64,000 bases of DNA, taken from Ganoderma boninense (lineage: Eukaryota; Basidiomycota; Agaricomycetes; Polyporales; Polyporaceae). Both the position numbers and the translations under genes were made by a program. This document shows positions 1 to 12,800 of the stretch, piece by piece; the stretch's first letter is position 1; every line of letters begins with the position of its first letter. The stretch covers positions 3,878,100-3,942,099 of the forward strand of contig CM035306.1 of NCBI GenBank assembly GCA_002900995.3, read 5' to 3'. Below the pieces are notes generated by a model. It was not told where the DNA came from, did no database searches, and saw only the letters and a list, made by a program, of their open reading frames with translations.

Positions 1-3000
1 CTGCCTCGTCGAAATAGATGCCAGGCACGGAGCCAGCCCGAGCGGGAGAGCGTAATAGGACCCCCGGGGGGGACTGTATGGAGCCCTGCGAAGGCGGGTG
101 CGCTCGCCATAGGGGGCGAATCGTCCACGAACTTACTGAGTTGCTCGGGAACTGGGCCCGCCAAGCCCCAGGCGGGACGCCGCTGTTCGCTTGCCAAACC
201 ACGGTGGGGTCCAGCCTGGGCTGCTGCCGTTCCCGCGAACACGACACCCACACACGAGGCGGGCGGGGGCTCGCACGCGCTATTTGGAGCGCGCACAGAG
301 CAGCTGAGGCGGCGGCGAAGGCGGGGGAAGTGGTCTGATCTTCGGAGGTGATGGTCGTGATTGGAAGTTGCCGCTATGCGGGTGTGGTTCGGGTTCGGAG
401 GAGGGAAGAGGGAAGGGATGTAGGGATGTACGGCGATCGACGTGCCCCCCCGGTGCAACAAATGTGCTTGGAGAGGTTGTAGTGTGCTCTTGGCCGACGT
501 CCAGAGCGATCTGGGAGCGCAAGAGTGCTGTTCGCTTTCGGCAGAGGATAGGATGGACTAGGGATACGGACTGGTTAATCCATGCTTGGCGTCGCAGCGC
601 GAGAAAGGCACGAACCACTCGTCTCACGGACGCTACCGATGAGGATTCCTGCCTGAACATGGCACTGTTCCCAGGGCACGGATTTGTCACGAAGTGTGAA
701 GCCTCCTTCCACACTTGATGGCCATGGACGGCCTCGAGGCCTGTGGATCGCACGGGTGTGCGACTACATCCAGAGCTTACCACAGAGTCGCCACTTGCAT
801 CGGCGACTCGACCCCTTGAGGGTACGTCATTCGCAAGACGCTGTTCACGCCGCATGGAAGGTAAGTTAGCGTAAATACACGTGCACAGCCCAAAGATATC
901 AAAATGAAGGACAGGGTCATACCCGGGACTTGTTCGCATGCGTGGCCTGCCGAGTAGTCTATGCAGATCGAGGGACAGAGGCCGCATTTCGTGTCTGTGC
1001 GGGATCGTGGCATGTCAACCGACGGCGCTCCGCAAACTCCATGGAATGAAACCGTATATCAGCGAAGTAGATGAAAGCCGCCATGCTGTCGGGTCGAGGA
1101 TGCAGTCGTGCCAAGAGTGGCCACCTGGAGATTGTGGTTCGAAGCCAAGTTAACGCAAGCGCTTGGTGCGAGTTAAGTCACGACGCGTAGCCGAACCCGT
1201 AACGCACCTGCCCATCACGACGACCGCTACAGCCCTCCATTCGTAAGAACCTTGAGGCTTCATACAAAATTCCCCTCGTGTCGACCCTATGTGATCCCGC
1301 CGACGTATCCATACACCACGTTTCAGGCGCAGTTCAACGTCCCCAGGACGTGATGATCATGATCAAGAAGCCGGTGAGATGGCTGACGTGCCGCTTGCAA
1401 GACGCTTGAGGTTCCTCGGCCGTCTTGCGAAGGTGGTCCTGTAGCTCAAAAATGAGTCCGAGTGCGATGGGAATATTACGAGCACACACTGTCAGAAAAC
1501 TACCTTTGCGGGAGCCTGCCCTAGGATGACAGTATAACTACTCTCGTCGTTACATCAAAGGCATGAAAGATCGGCAGACTCTTGGTCGAGACCTTCATTT
1601 CCGATCTGTCTGTTCCCTCGGCTTGAAATAATATTGTCACCAGCGATAGGCATTCTTGACCGGCATGATTTTTCTCCAACACTGTAGCTCTAAGAATCAG
1701 TATGGGCCGGTTAGAGATGAACACTCACCTGCCACACTGTTGAGTCTTTCGAAGTTTCCTAGACCTGATGCACATAAAGAGTAAATACTGCCGCGGTTAA
1801 CGTACCTGACAAGTGACCTTGTCGTCGGACCGGGTAGAACAGTCACATCATCCGTCATAAAACGGCGTTGTGCAACGTCATTTCTGCTACATGCTGACTC
1901 TGAGCGAGAGATCAGATATCGTAAAGAGTTTCCTGGCCTCCTGGAGACAAATAAAGTTCCAGTCATCACGACGTGGTCGCAGGATGAACAGACGATTGGC
2001 CCAATAGCCCTTATTTGAAATGAAAAGTCAGTTCCTGTGAGTCCACAATGGGCAACTTTCGGGCGAACTCCGACCTACTGATCTTCAATCAGATCTCTTA
2101 CGCCATATAAGAAGAGATAAACAAACATAAACGTACGCATGTACATATCATAAAGTGTGAGCAAGAGGCTATGGTCGTGGTTCAAGAGGAACCTCCAATT
2201 GGCGTTCCCCAACGGCTGGCGCTTCCTATTTGAACATAACCGCGGTCCCGTGACCAATGTACGCGTCGCGCCACCGCGTCTCGGTCCTGCCCAGGACTCA
2301 AGGAAAAAGTGCAGACAAAGTCCAGCATTCAATAATCAATACTCGAGGGCGAGTATTTGGGCACCTGAGGCCTCTATTACATCGCAGGTGCCCTTTAGTG
2401 TATGATGAATGAAAGATGAATTGGAATCGCTGTTTATCAGAATCGTTCAAGTTCGTGAGGGTGCGCCGGATCCGATATGTACACGATGACAAGTCGACCA
2501 TGCAGTTACGTACATAGATACATATGAATACAATCCGTTTGACTTCGGGCGATATCTTTATCGTAGAAACAGTCTAAAAATGCGGCGGCGGGAAGAAGAA
2601 GTGTACGTGTGGGTCAAAGGGGTGCAATGTTGAGTGGACGATGTATCATGGATGGTCGAAGATGATTACTGCAGTTGGAGATGGAGATGAGGAGATGTTA
2701 CGAGGGGCGATGCGAAATTTCGGATAGTATTGTGAGGAATGCCGATACCGACGACATGCACGATCAAGGTGAGGTAAAAGGAGGAACAGAATTGAACGAC
2801 GAAAAAGTTGAGAGAGGTTGGATTGGATTGTGTGGCAAGAGGCTACTATGAGGGTGCAATGGCAGTGAGTTGAGTGGGGTGCAAGATGCCGAAAGCGCAC
2901 GGTGAATGTGAACGTAAACGCGTAAACGTGAATGCAAGGAGGGATGGTGTTACTTTACTCGTACGACGACAGCGAAGAGGCAGGAGCTGCGCCAACGAGT

Positions 3001-3134
3001 AACCCCGCCCGAACTGGATAATGCAAAAAACAGACGATTAAATGCGAGCAGGTCCGAGAGCCGAGAGTGAGACGGAGCGAGCACCGTAGCATCCATCATA
3101 TACCACACGCCACATGCACCGGCACGCCTCAGGA
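1..3134. other. Intergenic stretch, no gene recognised
   Basis: Only short overlapping reading frames on both strands are present. None shows a recognisable domain, a run of conserved-looking exons, or a convincing start. A G-rich purine stretch at about 2580-2900 is low in complexity. The right end abuts the 3' end of the WDR26/Gid7 gene and probably holds its 3' untranslated region and terminator, but I cannot place them. Confidence 0.5.
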
Positions 3135-6100
3135 TCAGAACAGCGCCGTCGTGGACCCCAGCCCGTACCCGGGCCCACTTTCCGGGTCGATCCCATGGCC
3201 CGCCGCGACAGACGTCGACGAGCCGCTCCCGCTCCCGCCCGCGTCCCACCTGCCCTTGCCCTTGCCCTTCCCGTTCTCCATCTCGTGCTCCTCCTCGTGC
3301 GGTACGTCCGCAGCGTGCGCCACGTCCGAGTGCGGGTGCAGGTCGGGGGGCGGCGCCTCCCATATGCGGATGGTCTTGTCGTCCGAGCACGATGCGAACA
3401 TGCGTTCGTTGACCGGGTTCCACGCGACGGAGTTGACAGAGCCGTCCCCGTGGCCGACGAGGACCTCGAGCAGTGCACCCGTGTCTCGATGCCAGATGTA
3501 CACGTTCCCATCTGTCGTTCGCGCAGTTGCGGAAACGAGACAGTGATCGGTGGTATTGGGGGATCGAAACGACGCGAAACGGCGAAAGTTACGGGCAGCA
3601 GACAACGGCGACGTGGATTAAACGGCCAGCAAGAGATTGGCCGCGGAGAGGAGGTGTGGAACCCAGCGCGAACATACGACGGATGGTTGAGGGAAAACAA
3701 TCAGCAAGTTGGTTCACAGTCAGAACGCCAGCGGAACATACCTTCGCTTCCACTGACGATGAAGTTTCCTTCAACGCCGCCGAAGCAGCTCCGGATGACG
3801 TGCTTTGATTGGCTATGCCCAGAGTACTTCCGCACTACCTGCTCCGAGGCCAAGTCGAGCAGATGGATCTCCTGCGTGTGCGAAAGCCATGCACGTCAGC
3901 TCGTCCGTCTATTCCTTATCGTCGCAAATACCCCCGGGTTCATGCACGAGCGTGCCTGAACACCGTTGCGCGAACACGAACGTGAACGCGGACGCGAACG
4001 CGAACACAGGGAGGACACGCACCGCTGGAGGCCCGTTCTCGGACGCACGGTTTATCAGTGCAAATTGCGAGTCCTGCGAGATCTTCACGCTGGTGAGCTC
4101 GCCGTCGAGGCGTATGGACCTGCGAGTTCCCAGCCAGGCCATCAGTACGTTATCCTCACACACAACATATCTCATGCGCGTCGCAACGCGTGAGTGCACG
4201 CGCCGCGCCCGGTACGCACGTTTCAGGCTGCTTGGTGTGCAGGTCGTATATTATGATCCGCGTCTCCGACGTGCTCTTGTTCGCACCCGCCGCTGCGCCC
4301 TGCCCTTGGCCCGAGCCCGGCGGCGTCCCGCCGTCCTGTGTGTTCGAACCTGGCTGGACGGGGGGCGCGTCGTACATGCCGACCGCGACAAGCCGTGTGA
4401 AGTCGGGTGTGACCATGAGATCGGTTACCCGGATGGGCGTGCGGCCCCACACATCCCTCAGCTTGCCGTCCGCGTCCTGTTGGAAAGCAGGAGGGGGACG
4501 ATAAGAGCGGCGCGTCGATTAGAAACGCGCTCTCTGCCACGGGAGGCGAAGCAGCGTGAAACGTACCCATAGGATGATCTTGCGATCGAGTCCGCCTGAG
4601 ATGAAACCCGAGCCGTCGGGCAGCCATGCTAGTGCTGTTACCACGTCTGAATGTTGGTCGAGCACCCGGGTGCATTCCCCCGTCTATGAGATAGACCAAG
4701 TCGTGTGAGCGGTCGGGATGCGCCCGGTAAGCCGGCGTGGGACTCACTCGTGTATTCCATAGCCTGATAAAATGTTCTGCTGCTGTTAGGAGAATCGAGT
4801 CGTCTAATGACCATGCTACACAGCCAACAGGATATGGGTGGTCCCGCAGGACGAACTCTGGTGAGTATGCTCTTGACCGTGCGTCCTTGTCGAGCTTCCG
4901 GAAGGAATTACGTCAGTGGGCGCAATCCAAAAACTTCCTGTCTCGCGCCAAGACATACCTCGACACGCCAAATTATTGCCGACTTGTCTTTGCTCGCCGT
5001 TGCCAGATATCGCCCACTATGGCTCCATTCAAGGTTCCAAACCTCATCAGAATGCACCTTGAGGACGGCGGTTGTAACGCGCGGAAACGCGTTGCGGTCA
5101 CAACAGTGGTCCGTGTACAAGGAATAGGACCGGTTCTTGGGGCCCACGTTGTGGTACAGACACCGGCTTTGCTGGTAAGCCCGTGCTTGCTCAAGTAGTG
5201 TGGCAATCCGTCGTTGTGGAATCATTACGGAAGAAGGAATATAACCTTCCGTTGGTGAGAAAGTCAGTGTGACAGACCGCGGTCGAGGAAGCAACACGCA
5301 CGTTGAAGGTCCATGAGCAATCGTCTTCGCGACACTCCCCCCGCTCCATCCCACCCTACCTGCTGTCGTAGATCCGCAGGGTCCGAGCACATCATGAGGC
5401 TGACAAGACACAGTAGCGCTCGAAGTCAGTACGGGCACATATCCCCCGACCGGGTGTCCAGGTATACGTACGCCGACAGTGCATGAAGATGTTCTAGTTC
5501 CGGGTTCAGAGGTGCTAGCTCATTCCGTAAAACGTGTAATGCTGCCGTGGTCTTGCCTGCTTCGAGGTATTCGAGGTATTTCTGCTTCGCAATGAGGAAC
5601 TTGGCCTCCTGCCCCAGTACGTCAGGGCCGGCTGTCACTTTCGGACAGTTCACGAGACTTACCCATAGGCCATCATCCTCCGAAACACCCAGCCGCATCA
5701 GCGCAGCTTCTGCCGAGTCCCATGATGCATTGAGTATGCATCTCCGGAACTCTGCCACTTCAGGTGTCTCCATGATGTAGCCAGACTCCGCCTCGAGTGT
5801 CGTCGCCGACTCCCTATGCAGGCACATGCCCCGTTGAACGGAGCGGCGAGATAGCGAGAGGAACAGAATGCACTCACATGTACCCCACATCCCGCAAACC
5901 CTGTATCACCAACCGGACAAACTCCTCCCTATCAACGAAAGAGTCGTCATAGAGCGTCCTCCCAGGCAATGTTACCCTAGACACAGGTGGCTTGTGCTTC
6001 TCCGGTGTATGCGAGTGCCCATCCAGCTGCTCAGACGATCCGTACTTCGATAACCCGTTCGATGACCCGTTTGTATAAGGCTGTGAAAATCCATTGCTCT

Positions 6101-6848
6101 TGGCCACGGTGGCTTTGTGGCCGTTGGATGGGCCCGCGACGGATGAACTGGGGCCGGCTTCAGGGTTCGAGTCTAGTGAGACAGACAAAGCAGAGTCTCT
6201 ATCGCTCTCCGTGAGCCTCATAGCGGTGCGCTCAGAAGGGACAAGCGAGGACGATGCAGAAACGGTGGCAGAATCGGCGAGGATCAAGGCGCGTTCGATG
6301 GACGCGAGGGAGCTGGAGGGGGACGTCGTGCGACTGTCTACTCGTTGTCTCTTGCGTGCACGGACGAGCTCCGGGTCAGCGTCAAGCGAGGGCGGTGTGG
6401 GAGGCGAGGAGAGAAAGCCGGATGAGGAGGGGTGGAGGTAGGACAAAGGGACGGAGGAGAGAGAAGTGGAGGCCGGGGCGTACTCGGCAGAGCGGGCGTC
6501 GGCGTCGCCCTCTTCGAGCTCAGACCTTGTGCGGGTGTGAGGGACTGTGCTGGCTGTGCTGGGTTGTTGGGGGTTCCTTGACGTCGAGGACGAGGTGTTC
6601 AAGGGCACGAAGGCGAAGGCGGAGCGGAGGGAGGACTGGTCGGGTTCCAGGATCGGGGTCTGGTGCGGCGTGCTGACCCGCGGAGGATTGGACGGTGTGC
6701 GTGAATCAATGGTGGCGATGGACAGGGCGGTGGACTGGCAGGCACAGCGGGCAAGGCTCGATCGCAGGGACCGAGGAGGAGGGGACGATGGTCGTAGTAT
6801 CAGACAAAGCCAGACTGCAGCATGGCTCTCCTCGCCGTTGGCCTCCAT
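3135..6848 (-). CDS. GID7: WDR26/Gid7-like LisH-CTLH-WD40 protein (GID/CTLH E3 ligase subunit)
   Basis: Seen: ten exons: ~6848-5878, 5813-5472, 5399-5302, 5245-4959, 4855-4748, 4683-4567, 4476-4220, 4119-4023, 3871-3742, 3511-3135. All junctions keep phase. Order: a Ser-rich disordered N-terminus with a basic ARKRQRVDS patch; a LisH-like block ([19 protein letters not shown]); a CTLH region ([18 protein letters not shown], then the [18 protein letters not shown] turn); and a WD40 propeller ([57 protein letters not shown]). The end is a Gly/Ser-rich tail. Known: WDR26/Gid7 is a scaffold of the GID/CTLH RING ubiquitin ligase, which in yeast degrades gluconeogenic enzymes; it acts in cytosol and nucleus. 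Inference: orthologue of Gid7. The start is uncertain: ATG codons at 6848 and 7004 are both open, and the first ~50 residues from 6848 look poorly coding, so the true start may lie further inside or in an unseen exon. Confidence 0.9.
3966..4008. repeat. GAACGC-type hexamer repeat inside an intron of the WDR26/Gid7 gene
   Basis: Imperfect hexamer repeats (GAACGC, GAACAC, GGACGC) run through the intron between exons 4119-4023 and 3871-3742. Read in frame they give an artificial FAFASAFTF stretch, which helps to show that this piece is intronic. Confidence 0.6.
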
Positions 6849-9800
6849 CCGCCTGCCCGCGGTCGGAGTCGGCGGCCACGCGTCTCTTTCCTCGCCCACA
6901 ACATCTCCACATCCCCCATCCTCCCCCGCCTGCCGTCTCCCCACAAGCACCCTCATTTGTTCTCGCTCGTCCCAACCCAGCCAAAATGGCCCGCCGGCCT
7001 GCACCGAAACACCGCGCCGTCAGCACGCAGCGATAGCCTCGTCTGTGCGGTCCGGTCCCAACCACGGCCTCCCCTTCCTAAGCGTTATCGAATGCCGCAA
7101 TCTACCTCTCCCCTTACACGCGCCCGCTCTCCTGCCAAGTATGTAATCCGATGCCAGAGACCGCAGTGCCATTCCTGCCCAAGCCCTCTCGGAGCCAGAG
7201 CACCAGCCCTCACACTGCTATATTTGCTACTACGCCCAAGGGCAGCTATAAGCAGCGCGCATGAGGCGTTGGAAGTGAGTGCCCCACTCCCCACGCACAT
7301 CCCAGAGCTGACCCCGGCCCTGCCCGTGCATCCTCTCCCTCGTGTTGCAGAAGCTCAGGCGAGCTCCCCATCCATCGATTGTAGCCAGCTGGTCGGCCTT
7401 GCCAATGTCTCCTGGAAGGTTGTCCAAGACTCCGCTCTTCAAGCGCCGGCTCACAACCACACATGCCCCGTCTGAACAATGAACATCCTCAGAGCCAAGG
7501 ATCATGGGCTAGTGGTGCCCTGCAACGTGCCTTACCCGAGGTCACTCCTTCAATCAACTTTGATCCATGAAGCAGGGTGAATTGCCCCCGCGTGCGAGCA
7601 GAACACGCGTCAGTCCGGGGCGCCCTCCAATGATGCTCGCCAGTGCTGCAAATTAGCTGCAAGGTTTGGCTATTGGGGTGGTGAAGCATCGCCTGAGGTC
7701 TTCTCAGGAAGCCGGCCTTCTATTTGCTGTGTTGGACGGCGCGAGTGGTGAGTGAAGACCGTTTTTAATTGTGCTCTTTCCGATCATCTCCATCGGCGTC
7801 ATTAAGGGAGGAGGACTGGTCTCCTGGCCTACAGGATTCATGCCACTGAAGCTCGGAGAGTCTTCACGACTTCGGCCGGCGGGTTCCCGAACGAACGAAT
7901 GGTCACTAGTGATGCTTGGATAGGCGCATTCACATCCACACTGTGCTCGTCTATCAACCCGTCAGTGGTAGGTCAGCAGAAACGTGCCCAATGACACCTC
8001 TCGCTTGCCTGGCTTTTTTAGTTCCGATCGAGGCGCGATATGAATCATAAGTATGATACGATGAAGCAGGGCCGGCCTCGTCGCTATGCGAGCGAAGAAA
8101 GACATCAGGCCGCAACTTTCGGCGCGTGACGGGCGCAAACATGGCTGATGGTTTCCCTCTTCATATTCTCTTCTTGCTTCATCTCAGCCCTTGTCAGACG
8201 TTCGAGTGGGTAGGATTACCCATGAGCTTATTCCTTGACGGAGCTACCCATACAAAAATATACCCCATTGCAACCGTGTTGTTCCAGATCCTTCGCCATT
8301 CGCCTTCGTCCGCACACGCGCTGAGTTGATATGATATCAAAAAGCAACCCCAGATTTGGACTACCACATACTTAGCAATGGCGACTGTGAGTATGTGGAG
8401 GTTACTGTGTGTATTGCTTCGAGATTTTAGGGCACAGTTCTTACTTTGAAGGCTGACAGATTGCCCTTATGTTTCAGGCTCGAGTGCGCAGTGTCGGCGT
8501 TGCGCACAATAACTCTCAAACTTCTGTACCCCGTTACACGGATGCTCGCGCCGGCTTGTCCAAGGTAAGCCCAGTCCACTTCTATCCGTGTCACGTATCT
8601 CGGGGTCTGTTAATATCTACCCATATATATCTCATGAAGCCATTTCCAGTCTCTTATAGCGCTGAAGTCGTCTGCACCGGGCCCGACATTACGCACTCCG
8701 CACTGGTGCCCTCTCCGGGTGCTAAGCATCCATACCTGCCCAAGTTTGTTGCTTGGCGGCCCAAGTGGACGTGCTAGTACCAGTGGCGGACCGCGCGGGC
8801 AATAATGCGCACAGCGCTGAACGGGGGCCCTTCCCGTCGGTCGTAGCACCTCGACGTGTCGTCCTTCACGCGCAGCCCAACAGGCTACTCTCGATCCGTT
8901 CGCGATCGCCCCAGGTGTGTCTGTCTTCCAGCTCTTTCCTGCGGCTCGTTCTAAGTACGCACTGCCGTCGGCCGACTGCGCCTTGCCGTCACGCTCGACA
9001 TTTAAAGCGCAACGCGCTGCGTTTATAGAAGTACTTCCTGGGGGGGAAGTTCTTCGATGTTGGCGAACTCTTACTTATCCTCTCATACCACTTCGGTGTC
9101 ACTTGTGGCCGGTCGGCCATACCTTTTCTCCTGCAACACTACGTTGTCCGTTCATCCCCTCGGCGGCCCGAATATTTACTCAAACATCAGCATCTGAACC
9201 TGCCTCGGAGCGCTAGCAATGCCGACGGCACTTTCGCGCCAGGAACCACGGTCACTGACCAGCGCGGTTCCTGTGATTACACCGTTGCGGTCGCCGACCA
9301 CCTTTTCCCCTGGCACGTGTATCTCGACCGTTGCACGCTCGGCCACATGCAGATGTTCGTGCTGGGGACATGACTTGCGACAGTCCACGGGACCGCGGCC
9401 TCGCCCAAAAACACAGCGGGTCTGTCAACCCTCTTCCTCGCGGCAGGTCCGCGCGTCGACGGGACCAGAGCATGTCGACTGCTGGATTTCTTGGCTGCCT
9501 TGTCCCCGTGAACCCGTGAACACGATGTTTTCCCGCCAGGCTTATCCGTGGCCTGACGGGCGTCTTCTTCGCTGGGCTACTGAGTGCTGGCGGATAAGGC
9601 GGTGGCGCGCGCGCGGCGTCGCGCTCAAATGGCGCGAGCTCGCGTTCAACTCCAAGCGGAAAGTCCGCGAACGCGAGCGTCGCGCCATCTGCAAGGGAAC
9701 GCTTGCTATCAGTACTAGTGTAGGAAATGTTTTTCTCTCCTCCGCCGCGCAGCGGCGCGCTCCACTGCCTGCAGGCATCCTACCCGCGGCGTTCCAAGCT

Positions 9801-12800
9801 TCCATGTAGAACGCGTGATATTGATATCTGCGCGTCGTGGGCGTGTTATCCCCGTCGACTCTCGACTAGTCAAAGTGAGTGAGTGCATACTGTATATCTT
9901 GGACCCTTGCGTTGCAAGCACTGTATTGTACGCTGTTGATTCGCGGTGAGGGTGAGGCTGGGGGGGATCTCACACTAGTGCGCGCGCGCCCCGCGAGTCC
10001 GATTTTGACTGGGCCGTTCGCGTGGAGGTGCACTTCAGATCGGTTCGTCGCGCAGCCGCGATGGACAATGGGTGGACCGTGGACAGTGGCCCAGCAGTGG
10101 ACACGGCAAATTACGACGCCGAGCGTGACGGGTCATGAGTTGCGTCCTCGCGTACTCGAAATCCAGCCCTCGCGGGTCTGCCCAACCCTTTCCCACTAGA
10201 ACCTCCTCTCCTGGTACCCGGGTTGCAAAACGTAACCGGGATCGTGGACGGTGTTCCCTGGCCTTGCCCAGGGCCGTGGGGCATTTCGACCGGGCACATG
10301 CGCGTAACTGGAACGGAATATTGAAGCCTCGCACCGGAGGGCGGAGCAGGGTCGGGATATCTACCCAGTCTAAATTTTAGGCTTTCTCAGCACGCACACA
10401 CGGGCCCGAGTCGCTGCGCTGCCCGCCTCGGCGGCCTCGCAGCTCCTCGGTGACCACCCGAATCGAACCCATGGCGGCGCTCGGGGGTCGGTCTCATGCC
10501 ATAACGGGCAGTCCGCGCGGGTCAAGGGTCAAGATTACAGCAGGGTTCGCGGGAACCGGTGCTAGCATCTCGAGTAGCGGAGCTGGACGAGCACCGTGAC
10601 AGAGTCGGCATCACGCCCGCTCATATGTCGTCGAGTGATGACGACATCCCTAAAACAGTCTCTACCGAAGGGTCCCGTGGCCTCCGTCGTCTTCTCCCAG
10701 AGAACCCTTGGAGAACCCTGCAGAAATTTGCTGGCCTCGCCTTCGTACGGCAACGCACGCGCGTGCAGCTGCCTCCCGCGATACGTTCAGCACGACTTCC
10801 TCGTTGCGAACGTTCGCCATCCTTACAACAAGTTCAACTTGCAAGCGACGACATGGGCCCAAGCTTCGAATGCTGACTGGGATCCACTTTCTCGATTAAT
10901 ATTGGAGGGGCGGGTTCGAACACACCCGTGCGCAACGCTCGTGACACTGACACCGGTGTCGAAAGCTTATTTCCCCACACGCCGATCTGCCTCCGTCGCC
11001 CGCCGCGTCACCGCTCCTGTCACCCCGCCCGCCACCTGTCGTGACGCATTCGGCCTAGTGGCTCGCCCGACACCGATCAGAGGCCCTTGCACAGGTGCCT
11101 CCCTCGGCGACGACACCCGACATCCACACCCCCTTCGGTGCTCGAGCACCGTAATCCCGAGCCTTCGGGCTGAATCAGAGCCTTCAGGACCAGTGCGATT
11201 CAGAGGCACGTTCTGCGAAACCTGCCCACCTCTGAGCTGGCGATGGAAGTCAAAACTTTACCCCACCCACGGGACTCGCCGCAGCAAGCTTTAGGGGAGG
11301 GGGAAAGACGTAAGCGTGTGGGCGCAAGTACGTATGCGATAAGTACATACGGCCCGCTGGCTTGGAGGTCGGTGTGTGTTCGTGCACCCACTAGTGCTCT
11401 GATTCGGTGAATCTGATGCCCGTGCGCGTCCTCTGACCTTCGCATTCTTTCAGCAGGGCAGGGCGTCGCAGTCAGCTGCTGCGCACCCATCTGGCATCTG
11501 CTGACCTTCTCCCGCTCCCTCCCTCTCCGTCACTCGCGTTAATATTTTCGCAGCCCAGACACTGGGACAGCGGCACGCAGGGGCCTGGAAGTCGGCCCCT
11601 GGGATCGGACGCATAGCCTTCACTACAGTTAGGTTATGGGCGTCGACTTCCATATGACGCGCTATACACTCGACGGACGTGATGCGTGCGTTCTGCCGCC
11701 GGGTCGGATTCTCTTCTCAATGGCAATGGACGTGAACGCCTCCGCTGCCTGTCCGACTTCCGTGAGCTATACATACGTCCGTCTGCGTGCTGCGCATTCT
11801 GGAGTCTGGGCTAGCGCGGTGCGTCACACACACCACGTCTATCCTATCGGCCGTCAGCTACTTACAGCTAACTTACTTATCTAACCAACAAATTCCAGGT
11901 CATGCTACGTAGGTCCGATATCAGGCGCAGCACGCCCCATGGCCAACATTCTGCAACATTCCACGGTCGACACTGTCCTTCTTCGATGGCAGGCTGACGC
12001 GGTGGCCGCCAGTCATCATGCAACATCCCCGGGCCCCCTTGCGCACCGCATCGGTGTCCTGTGGCGCCATATTGCCCAGTTCTCGAGAACCGCGCAGTCT
12101 TGGCTAGTCCTGGGTGACGCGACGTGACGCCTGCGATTCTTCTCCTCTTCCTTGTCTCTTCCCAGGAACTCCGCGACAACGACCGTGACCGAGATTTCGG
12201 AATACCGACGTCTACTAGCCCGCATTTGAGCACCAGGCGTAGGTACTTATCTCTATATGACTGAGTAAGTGCTGACTAGTACTAGTGCAATGACCACAGC
12301 GTTATCAAGCAGCTGCAGATAAGTAGCTGGGCCAGTACCATAGCAGTCATGAGATAGCGTGACGGCAGCAGCTCGAAGGGACGAACAGCGCCGTCAATAT
12401 TTCCATCGAGAACCACCATTCACTCTCCACGTATTCACGTATTCACTGCTTATCATTTCCGATTCCCGTTCCAGGGCCAGCGCGAGCGCGCAATTGAAGC
12501 TGCAAGTTGAATTCAGGTGGGATTGCAGCGGGGCGCGGCGCGGGCATAAGTACTTGGTAACTCACGCGTATACCAAGCACCCAGGCCTGCGGCGAAGCTC
12601 GAAGTGCGAAGTTCGAAGTTCCCAGCTCGAAGCGCGAGCGGGTCCTCTGCCAGTCCTCTCCGATCGTGCTTGCGCTCTCGCCACCGTCCCGGTCAAGCGA
12701 GGCCCTCAGCCGCACACGCACTCCGGACCCATCCCCCCAAACCGTAACTCGAAGCTTGAAGCTTGAAGGCCACGGATGATCGCCCCCGATATATACTGTA

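Noticed and set aside
3038..3959. Plus-strand frames of 159 and 281 codons over the WDR26/Gid7 3' end
   Set aside because: They are antisense to clear WD40 exons on the minus strand.
9171..9390. Stretch reading NADGTFAPGTTVTD and onwards that looked protein-like
   Set aside because: It has a stop just upstream and downstream, no partner exons and no family I can name. Chance open frames are common at this GC content.
10440..10470. GGTTCGATTC-like word suggesting a tRNA T-arm
   Set aside because: The flanking bases cannot form the five-pair T-stem and no acceptor stem is found. No tRNA supported anywhere in the window.
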